Source: Dissophora ornata (lineage: Eukaryota; Mortierellomycota; Mortierellomycetes; Mortierellales; Mortierellaceae). From it: a stretch of DNA of 43,084 nucleotides. Positions 35,271 through 43,084 of the stretch are shown here, piece by piece. The notes under the pieces are model-generated. The model worked only from the letters and a program-made list of their open reading frames with translations, was not told the DNA's origin and searched no databases. The stretch spans positions 1-43,084 of the forward strand of contig MU616778.1 of the NCBI GenBank assembly GCA_025201705.1. The letters run 5' to 3'. The first letter of the stretch is position 1. Each line of letters begins with the position of its first letter. Position numbers and translations under genes: made by a program.

Positions 35271-35301
35271 CGGCATGTGCCGTTTTAGTGGCCACATGCC
35301 G
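35271..35301. repeat. Perfect 9-bp inverted repeat
   Basis: CGGCATGTG at 35271-35279 is followed after 13 nt by its exact complement CACATGCCG at 35293-35301. It could be a dyad transcription factor site or the end of a small mobile element. No TA or other target duplication could be fixed by eye. Confidence 0.6.
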
Positions 35302-35394
35302 CTATTAGACTATTGCAGACAGTTTTTCACTGGCAGGCACCATTGAAAAATGCTCTGATGGGAAAGAAAAAATTAAGGGCCCAGTAGAGAAAAG

Positions 35395-35560
35395 ATCTTC
35401 TGGTTACCTGTGCTTACACAGTCCGGTCAGGCCGTGCACAACCCATCCAAACCGCAGACCACACCGGCCTACCATCAGAAATACGGGTGTTGAACCCGGG
35501 AATTGCGAGCGTGAGCCTACAACTACACCAACGGTCCTTTGCAACTGGATAATGTGTTTC
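35395..35560 (-). mobile_element. tRNA-derived SINE-like element
   Basis: Read on the minus strand from about 35540, TGGTGTAGTTG is a full match to Pol III box A (TRGYNNARNNG), and 23 nt later GGTTCAACACC matches box B (GGTTCRANYCC) at ten of eleven positions within a T-arm-like CGGG-TTCAACA-CCCG hairpin. No anticodon arm fits between the boxes and the flanks do not pair as an acceptor stem, so it is not a tRNA gene. About 90-100 nt of unrelated sequence follow the tRNA-like head, the layout of a SINE. Ends and target duplications could not be defined. Confidence 0.45.
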
Positions 35561-35879
35561 AAAGCTTAAATAGGCGTAGGTCTTAGGGCTCTTTTTGGGT
35601 AAATTTCAATCTAAAAGGTCACGTGATACTATGCTAGAGAAACATGTTATTAAAAAAAAAAAAGATGCGTTGTACACTGTTTACAACGTTGTTCGTTTTA
35701 TCAATAAAAGGCTTTACTCATTGTGCACGCAACACGTTTGCTTTTGTAGCAATTGATTAGTTTGTTCTTGTATCATCATTTTCACAGTGAGGTACAGACT
35801 TCACGTCGCTGAGTGTAGTTCCAAATGAGTCACCTTAGACTCAACATTTAAGATTTAATTCGAGGCCAAGTTTTCTTCA

Positions 35880-36888
35880 TTGATCAGCGTGATACTATCT
35901 ACTGTGAAGTTGATCCTCCGTAGGCGATGTCCACCTTTTATTAAGGACAACTCATTAAGGATGGAGTTACGGCCTAGGAGGAACGTATGGTGCTGGAGAG
36001 CACGCGGGATTGCTCAGAGGAAAATAAATCAAAAGTCTTTCAGCGCAAGTCCATCCACCACTTTGACATCTGTGGGATACCAAGTACATGCAACGTCCAC
36101 GTTCTCCGAGCCAAAGCGAGGTTTCCAGTCCCGTGTGCAACATGCACCTCTAGCCCAGGGTTCAACGAGAGTGAAGAGAAGGAGCTGCGCGGTTTGCCGT
36201 ACTTCTAGTCATCAAACCATCCAGTGTCCTTAGGAATGGTGGCGGTGGAACAAGTTCCTGGATCGAAAATTTCACTTGTCGGCAAAGGTTCCCTCTTGTT
36301 TTTGTCACTTCACTTCTCGGCCATTGGCTCAAAAGCTCCCTCTTGTTTTTGTGGGCAGATTGGCAACCGGTATCGCGACTCTCCTATGAGGGGTATGCAA
36401 AGGAATTCGATTTCTCTGTAGGAAGCTGCGATTTCATTCAAAATGTAAATCGCAAACTTATCCGAATACAACGCGAGAACGTTGTTGGTGAGTGCTTTGC
36501 AGGTAGCGGGTCCTTACAATACACCAAAAGGTATACTTAACCGCATTCACAGGATCCAGCCGTGAGAAAACAGTTGCCCTTCGAAGAACTCCTTAATCGA
36601 CGGAATAGGATACTGGCTCTTGGTTTCATTGCCGTTTGGAAAAACATTGACGGATGTACTGCTTTCTTGCAGACCATTAATGAAAAAACGGAGCCTGGCA
36701 ATGGCGTGAACAATGTTACTGTGGTATGTGAGCGTCCTCAGATCTGTGTGATTGCATGGAAGGGGTCTTTATTTGACCATGCCTGTATACGGCTCTACGA
36801 TGTACCGTACTACCGTAATGTTCTTCCGTTATTCCAAGCCTTTACTGCGGAAGTTCGAACTTGTCGCCCTTTAAGACCCTGTTTTTAA
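35880..36888 (+). pseudogene. Decayed coding fragments, including a CCHC zinc-knuckle-like motif
   Basis: The plus strand shows several open stretches in shifting frames (35880-36233, 36343-36540 and 36562-36888), with stops between. The first ends in CAVCRTSSHQTIQC at 36186-36227, exactly the C-x2-C-x4-H-x4-C spacing of a zinc knuckle, common at the ends of Mutator-like transposases and Gag proteins. The second (with YAKEFDFSVGSCDF) and third (with LGFIAVWKNIDGC) look compositionally like real protein but match nothing I recognise. A possible intron at 36488-36552 (GTGAGT/TCACAG) does not join the second and third in frame. It is probably a relic of a transposon or a degraded gene downstream of ERD2. 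Function cannot be assigned. Confidence 0.3.
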
Positions 36889-36915
36889 ACGCAATGAGGG
36901 GAACAATTGTTGTCA

Positions 36916-37828
36916 TTAGTTGATGCTTGCTGTACGCGTTTTTCTTTTCCCTAGATTTTCAAGAAAAATCAAAGACTCGTACTTTGTAAAATAGATGAAG
37001 AAAAAATCGCAGTAGAGACCCGTCTGAACCGTTCCTGCGACCCAGACGATCCAGTCGACATAGTGTTCTGTGTAATAACGGTAGATCCAATTGGCCAAGT
37101 AAAGACCGCGGTATGCACCCAGTGCAAACAAATAGTGTGTCGTAATGACTTCAGCCTCTCCAGTCTTTGTCAGCATGAACAATTGAGGCAGTATCGCTAC
37201 TGCTTCGAGGTAGACAGAGAACGACCAGAGGATCTAATGACCATGGAGCAAGTACGGTTGGAATCATCTACGCTTCTTACATTGCTATCTTCTTAGCAAT
37301 GCTCTCCGCCATGTCTGGAAAACGAACTTGATCTGAGAAATCAAAGGAATGTTTACCTCTTGGAAAGTAAATGCATAGTTCGCGATCAATGACGACACAG
37401 CCGCGCCCGCGATGGCATACTGGACCTGGAATGTATCGAGGCGAGGATCGTATGTTGCCTTAAACTTGAACTTCATCAGATATACGATGTAGAGGGACGA
37501 GGAGATGAAAAAGACCTTCATCGATGTGTTGTACACTGATATATAATTCGAGTACAGATCTGTGTACCGCGACAAGAACACGGTTGCGTACAGAGCCTGT
37601 GTCTTGAGCGAGATGCCTGGGCGAGAATGTCAAAAAGAGAGTTTGAGGTTGGGCGACAAGTACGAACTCAGACTCAGACCCAACTCGCACGATTCGGCTC
37701 AAAAAGGAATAGTGTTCCCCTCATTTCCAGAGATTACCTGCTACTGAACGCGTTTTTAGCATCTTCATGAGTAGAATAAAAATGGATGCCATGTGCATCA
37801 AGTCTGCGACCAGACGAATCAAGTTCAT
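36916..37828 (-). CDS. ERD2: ER lumen protein retaining receptor (KDEL/HDEL receptor)
   Basis: Model (minus): exons 37828-37738, 37616-37357 and 37233-36916, giving 222 aa (family about 212-220). The 121- and 123-nt introns have GTAATC/CCAG and GTAAAC/ATTAG borders and keep phase. The sequence follows ERD2 from end to end: [86 protein letters not shown] and [11 protein letters not shown]. Seven membrane helices are expected. In the Golgi this receptor binds escaped ER proteins carrying C-terminal HDEL/KDEL and returns them by COPI vesicles. The cytosolic tail after YFTK is longer than usual and Lys/Arg-rich ([12 protein letters not shown] at the end); a dilysine-like signal may be present. 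An alternative tail by a very short intron seems unlikely. Confidence 0.95.
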
Positions 37829-38243
37829 GGTGAGGTGGTGTGAATTCCGTGAAATGGGGGGAGAGAGAGAGTGAGAAAGAGAGACAGAAAGATTGAAGAG
37901 GATAGGAGACGAGGAAAGGAGGGTGAGGGGGTGAGAGAACACACAAGTACTTGGCGATTGCCATTCAGGAGAACGGTCGAAAGCAGAGCATTCTATCCCC
38001 TTCGCACGGGCATTGTTGACCCTATTTGTTGCCTATGGCCAACATGTCCGACTGCGGTAATTGGCGATACTCGTGAGAATAGCCTCAATAAACACACTAC
38101 CGTCCAGCCCCTACACCTTCTGTGCACGAAAGTACCCAAGATAATGCACTACGACATTGACCATGCAAAGAGTCTCCTCTCTTTCTGAATCATTTATTGA
38201 AGATTTGTCAGCAAGTCAGCACTGGTAAGCACCGGCGATCACT
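37829..38243 (-). promoter_or_regulatory. ERD2 promoter with CT-rich leader, plus eS26 3' flank
   Basis: From 37857 to 37925 the plus strand is a GA repeat (GAGAGAGAGTGAGAAAG), so the ERD2 coding strand carries a CT tract 30-100 nt before its ATG, as for other genes in the window. The remainder, up to 38243, is the 3' flank of the eS26 gene and has no gene of its own. Confidence 0.45.
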
Positions 38244-38965
38244 TTACAGAGGCTTGGCAGCCTGGGCGGGAGCAACCTTCTTGCCATCCTGATTTGCGCG
38301 GGAACGAGAGAAGCAGAGTAGAGGAAAGAGATATCAGCAAAGTTTGATCTTGCAGTTCTGTATGCGCTATACAGGCATTGAAGTAACTTATTTTACCTTG
38401 AAGCGGAAGCGTGGTGGGGGAGCACGGCTGCGACGACCAACGCGGGAGCGGACACGGACAATGTGAGCGTGAACGGCGCACGAGATGCAGTAGTGGATCT
38501 TGATGTAGAACTTGGGCAAGGTGTACTCTAATGTGTGCGCGACAGAACGGAGAAATTGTGCATCAGTGACGAGTTCACATCGTTTCAGGCATCCTGGAGA
38601 ATTCTCTCTCCTTGCCAGTGATCATAACAGTGGTAGAGTTCCTGAGGCCAAAGTGCATTCTAAATTCTTCCTCGACCCTGGTCCTGATCGGTACAAAAGC
38701 TCGCTCTTTCCATGTCTGCCTGGCGATGGCCTCCATGTTGGCAATCCTCGGCAGTTGATAGTTGTCGTGTTTTGAAAAAATCCTTACCCTTGTAGACAAG
38801 AGCCTCAGTGATATCACGAACGGCAGCCAACTCGACCATAGGGCGGACAGTGTAGCGCTTGATGGCCTTGTCCTTGGGGACGCAGCGAGAGCAGTTGGAG
38901 CAGCGGACGGGCTTGACGTGGCCACGACCGTTCTTGTTGCGTCCGTGATTTCTTCTCTTGACGGT
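38244..38965 (-). CDS. RPS26: 40S ribosomal protein eS26 (initiator exon not located)
   Basis: Model (minus): exons 38965-38788, 38527-38397 and 38288-38244 give 117 residues from Thr2 to the stop; with the initiator Met this is 118 aa, normal for eS26. Introns are 260 and 108 nt (GTAAGG/ATTAG and GTAAAA/ATCAG). Hallmarks: [46 protein letters not shown], then [17 protein letters not shown] and [12 protein letters not shown]. The zinc ligands Cys23, Cys26, Cys74 and Cys77 are all present. eS26 sits at the mRNA exit of the small ribosomal subunit. The first exon begins at a clear acceptor (CAATCAAACAG), and the frame above it meets a stop without an ATG, so the start codon must lie in a separate upstream exon. 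I found no ATG followed by GT within about 2 kb. Confidence 0.93.
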
Positions 38966-41900
38966 CTGTTTGATTGAGGGAAGGAGAAAAACGGTAAGTA
39001 TTCGTGCGCATTGTTATAGCAACTTGATTCCTATGTCGTGCGTTGTGTTGGGTAGATGGCAATTGTTTGTCCTGGCTGTTCCTGGCAGATCGCTGTGTGA
39101 TCAAATCCTCTGGTCCTGGCAATCTCGAAAAACTAACAGCCATCAGGGGTCACTCTTCTTGCGCGCAGGTTTCTCCCCCATGCGTATCAAGGAGGGGGGT
39201 CGCAGGAATCCAGATTGCAAGGCGCCTTCCATGGAACCTCTTGTGGTAGATCATTCATAAAGGCCCCATGGTAAAGGGCTCTGAGCACAGATGTCCTGTT
39301 GTAGGTTCTGTCGACTCCGAGTGGTTGCTCCTTTGAGAGTTATCCCTTGTCCTTCGTGAATCTCCGATATTTTCAAGATGTTGCCCTCCTGATGTGAATG
39401 CAGGGCATGAATCCTTATGGGAAGTTAATGGGATGGTGCTGTCTGGTCGAGAATCCATTTAGCTGACTGATTTTTCCAGGACATCGATGGCGATGATGAG
39501 GCATAGGTGTTGATGGATCGATGGATCGATAGTAATTGCGGATGGAATGGATGGGCGGATGGGCGCCTCCCTCTCTCGGGACTGCATTCTATTATACTTT
39601 CCATGATTGGAAGTGAAAGGAGGAGCTGTTGGAAGCAGGTGCTGCACGACGATATAACCCAAAAATTTCCCAGACAGTGCATACCCCTTAACACTGCACC
39701 AACACCAGAAAGGGGCCAAGGAGAACTCCATCGGGGCAGGTCAGCTCCCATAGAACCCCTGCTGCTGCGTCGAAGAAGCTCCAGCTCGCAGTAACTGTGA
39801 GAGGTTATCGCAACTTGTACCGTGTTCAGCTGTGGTAGTCGACAAACAGGGATAGCGCGTGTGCGTATATTATACTCAATATTCCATGCACGGATACCCC
39901 ACATGGAAGGCCAATGATCATCCGCTCCGATGCTGCACTCACTATCTTTGGCTACAGGCTGTCCATATACTGCTTCCTCTCGTAGACTGTCAGCTTACGT
40001 TCCCACGTTGAGAGACTTTATGCGACGAATGAATGCCATGTACGGTGCTCTCGTAACTGCCGCATAATAAGGACCTTCTCAACGTAATTGGCGTCGACAA
40101 TAGGTACATTATACTTTACGTAGTCCCTGGCATGAAAGAAAGACGCTTTGTCAATTGCTATCTCGCGACGAGGAACAAGCTATCGTTTATCTCCCTGGCG
40201 CTCAGTCCGTGTGGTTTGATGTTGTTGATTGTGGCGGATGCCCCATCCACCGTTGTTTTTTTCCTTTTCTTTCTTTTGAAACATTAGTCTGGCATCGTGG
40301 CGCATCATGCGCAAAGATAACTTTGTGTTTGTTGTGCTCCTGCAAGCTTCACTCTTCGTTGACACAAGGGATGTTGATGGTGAACACGGGAAGCGAGAGA
40401 GGATGGCCGCTTTTGCATATGCTGCGTCTTGTGCGTGTGCGCGTGTTTGAGAGGGTGGACAAGCGTGGAGACACAACTTCCCGCCATTTCTTTCGGCCTA
40501 AGAGAGACGATGGTCAGCGGACTACTTCAAATAGATAAGAGAAGCCATCATTTCTTTTCAGAAGCGAAAGGAACAACTCGCTTGTGATGTATTCAGGAGA
40601 ATGAAGAAACGGGGGCTAGTCTACAGCGGCATGAATAAATGTCAGGAGGCCCGACACAGCTGACGTCTAATGCGCTGTGGTTCCCCAGGATTACTTTCGA
40701 CTCTGGCCACATCAATTTCATGCAGGATGATCCCCTTACACAGTAGGAATGGTTCTTCAACACTTTTGTGATTACTACGATTCGCAGCGTTGATATTGTC
40801 ATCCTAATGATAGAGTTTTACCCAGTGGGCATTTCTCGTCTATTGAATGACTCTCTCGCTTGTCGCCCCAGTTCGATACTTTTGGAATAAAACGAACGAT
40901 CGTGTTCAGGATGTTAGAGAGAATGCGCTTTGTGCTTGTGTGGTTGTGGTTGAAACCGTTTTCCGATTGTCTGGCAGGAATGAGGCGGTGACACACTTTG
41001 CAGCGCAACGCGCATTTCCGCAAGTCTAGCCGCGTCTACGCATGCGCCCAAATATCCGTTTTGCATTTCAACGACCTTGCGTATCATATTCTGTCCCCTT
41101 GCTTACATAGTCCTCCGCTTAGTAGCCATGCACTTTGCTCCGATGTGTGCCAATGCACAACCCATTATTTTCTCACAGTCTATTTTTTTTTTTTTTTTTT
41201 TTCCTTTTTCCTTTCTCTCTTCTGAGCTCAGTCAATAATATTAATAGTCTATGTTGCTCAGACCAAACTTCAAGACAACCTAGTTTGTCATCCGCCCGTT
41301 TTCATTTTTTTTGTGTTTTCTCGCGGGCGTATATCAATGGGCGCCACTAGACTATAGCACGGAGTGGAGGCGACAATTTTCTGTTTTCATTGTTTGTTTG
41401 GGTGGGGGAGTTTTTTTTTTATCTGAACTCTGGACCATGCACGTATTAGGACATCGATTGTCAGAATTGCAGCATGGACCATGGGCAAAGGACCATTGGC
41501 TAAGGCATCTGCAAGAGAATGCAAGATGAGACCACGATGTTCTCTGACAAAAGGGACCGCGCTCATCGAATAAAGGCGTACACTTATTTTCAGGAGTAAT
41601 TATTGTGCAGACAAGAAAAACGCGCGATAGGACCATTTTGGAGGAAAAGGGGGAAAATGCACTGTGCTCATGCCCGAAAAAAAAGCGCGGTCTGTTGCAC
41701 GATAAAGGCTGCCGGGGATGGCCACAACAGATGCATAGGCAAGACCCGTGCCGAAAGACCGATAAGGATCTGCAGTAACGAAAGGGTGCGAATTTTCATG
41801 GGTGATCCCTCCTGTATGCCTCTATCTGTTCAAGTTCTTTTTTTACCCCCGCGCTGCGATGATCGCGACGAACAAGGAGCAGGACGTAAAAAAGGGGAAC

Positions 41901-42300
41901 TGTGTTGATGTGCGGTTCTGGTGTGAATGATGCAGTTGTAGACTACGTGTCTTGCCCTTGCGCTGTCCAGGGCCATGGGTTGCGAGGGTGACAATCATAT
42001 GCCAATGCTCAGCTGAGCTCGTTGTTAGTCTATTCAATTTAAAAGAGAGAGAGAGGGGGAGATAGACGGACCGTCATATGCCACCATCCATCGATCGGAT
42101 GTATACTGGGAGTACACTAATACGAAAATTCGAGCACCGATTCAATTGGACTGAGTACTCTGCTCTACTGTGCGGGCAAGTCCGCTCATTCACCATCCCA
42201 GCCCATACCAACGACATCAAGCCTTGTCCTTGACTTTCGCATGCTCGTCAAGAGAAAAAGGCACTCGGCGAGCCCTGTTGCCTGTGTTAATAAAACAAAA
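38966..42300. other. Long stretch without a supported gene
   Basis: About 3.3 kb. It should contain the eS26 first exon and promoter, but neither could be placed. Open frames are short, overlap on both strands and show no domains; the longest (40155-40538, plus, 127 codons) is unconvincing. Short GGATCGAT repeats lie near 39513-39532, and poly(T) runs at about 41187-41204 and 41410-41420. Non-coding transcripts cannot be excluded. Confidence 0.5.
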
Positions 42301-42535
42301 GCCCTTTATAAGAGACAAAGCTCTTCCCTCCTCCCTCTCTTTTTTCTCTCTCTCTCTCTACACATCCCGCCGTTGCTCTGCATCTCATTTGCATCTCTCT
42401 TTCTCTTTTTCACTTTACTTTTTGATCTCTTTCCAACCACGCTACTCTACACACGCCACCCTTTCCATTTGCACTATACCCGGCCTCTCTCACCTTAGAC
42501 ACACAGCAACGTAACGCACACTTGATACTCCAGAG
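42301..42535 (+). promoter_or_regulatory. Promoter and 5' leader of a plus-strand gene running off the right edge
   Basis: A TATA-like TTTATAAG (42305-42312) is followed by a CT-rich tract (about 42323-42440) and then a leader ending CTCCAGAG with a consensus splice donor GTAAGC at 42536. This is the layout of a promoter plus a non-coding first exon. No start codon with a long frame follows before the window ends, so the coding part would lie beyond 43084. Confidence 0.5.
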
Positions 42536-43084
42536 GTAAGCTCCTCGATCCAACAAGTCCTTGGGCCTGTCCCCTTATTTCATATGCCTTGTCCATTCCC
42601 TCATTCCAAACGAAGGCGTGCTTTGCCATTCACAGCGTGATCCGGAGAGGGATAACACAGGCATACCCGAAACACAGAAAATCAGGGCGTGGGTGTGGGT
42701 GTGAGAAAAAGATAGAAACGGCTGCATGATCACTACATCTTCCCACATGCTGTCTGCTGCTGCAACATACCAAGTCTGCATCTTTATTGTTTGTGTATAT
42801 TTTTTCTTCCATGTCCTGTCCAGTCCTCCTTTCTGTTCCGCGATAGGGAGGGAACGCTGTATTGCATCGCATCCCTCTCCCCCACGCCGCTGCACGGCCT
42901 GTATCATGGGTGGCTGACACACCACCTCCCTCACACGCTCCCTGCACCCCCTCTCTTCCCGTTCCACACCGCCAAACATCGCCCCCGTCGCCGACAGATG
43001 CTCCCAGTTTGTCATCCACATATCGAATCTCGCTTTCTTCCCCTTGCCCCTCTCTTCCGCCCTTTTTTTTTTTTTTCTGTTTCC
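42536..43084 (+). other. Probable start of a 5' UTR intron, truncated by the window edge
   Basis: After the donor at 42536 there is about 550 nt with no gene. The last 60 nt become strongly pyrimidine-rich (CTTTCTTCCCC and a poly(T) run at about 43063-43076), as before a splice acceptor, but no acceptor is reached. Confidence 0.35.

Larger units (their letters stand above)
34828..35879. other. Upstream region of the S41 gene with repeat elements
   Basis: The first 300 nt are the S41 promoter side, G-rich on the plus strand and so pyrimidine-rich on the coding strand. Further right lie an inverted repeat (35271-35301) and a tRNA-derived SINE-like element (about 35395-35560), both listed separately. 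No gene is supported. Confidence 0.5.

Noticed and set aside
40155..40538. 127-codon plus-strand open frame
   Set aside because: No domain, Cys-rich irregular composition, overlapping frames on the other strand and no clear promoter or splice signals.
41135..41350. Hydrophobic Phe-rich short frames near poly(T) runs
   Set aside because: They translate homopolymeric T tracts and have no supporting features.

Overview
The window looks like nuclear DNA of an early-diverging filamentous fungus, most probably Mucoromycota and perhaps Mortierellomycotina. This is inferred from gene content (fungal EPL1, eS26, ERD2, a peroxisomal ABCD transporter and an FHA-forkhead factor, next to an INPP4-type phosphatase), many short GT-AG introns (mostly 80-150 nt), long Gln/Ser/His-rich coding tracts, CT-rich leaders and many simple repeats. 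No prokaryotic, viral or plasmid features were seen.

Layout, left to right: (1) gene-free repeat-rich DNA (1-1930), then an FHA plus forkhead transcription factor (+, 2167-4525); (2) a very long inositol polyphosphate 4-phosphatase-like gene (+, 4845-10355); (3) a Gln/Ser-rich putative DNA-binding protein with a CaRF/FAR1-like zinc module (+, 10935-13439); (4) a small single-pass acidic coiled-coil protein (+, 13719-14760); (5) a peroxisomal half ABC transporter of the ABCD type (+, 15893-19087); (6) convergent to it, an intronless poly-Gln/His protein with a C-terminal hydrophobic segment (-, 21296-19527); (7) about 3 kb of repeats with a degenerate tRNA-like segment; (8) an alpha/beta hydrolase (-, 25724-24289); (9) a multi-pass EI24/RRT8-like membrane protein with an RGG tail (+, 26600-28846); (10) EPL1, the NuA4 subunit (+, 29410-31780); (11) convergent to it, a secreted S41-family peptidase (-, 34827-32337); (12) a 2 kb stretch with a tRNA-derived SINE-like element and decayed coding pieces; (13) the KDEL receptor ERD2 (-, 37828-36916); (14) ribosomal protein eS26 (-, 38965-38244, initiator exon not found); (15) about 3.3 kb with no gene seen, then a promoter and 5' leader with a splice donor pointing out of the right edge.

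These are mostly independent housekeeping or regulatory genes and I see no operon-like cluster. Loose themes are transcription and chromatin (forkhead, CaRF-like, EPL1) and membrane or lipid biology (INPP4, ABCD, EI24-like, ERD2). The observations most worth checking are an INPP4 C-terminal core split by a long in-frame low-complexity insertion, two GC-AG introns, an eS26 gene whose start codon must lie in a separate exon, two tRNA-derived repeat candidates, and a zinc-knuckle relic. I did not find convincing evidence for a wholly new biological system. All exon models are hand-built from reading frame, splice consensus and remembered family conservation, without alignment or transcript data.
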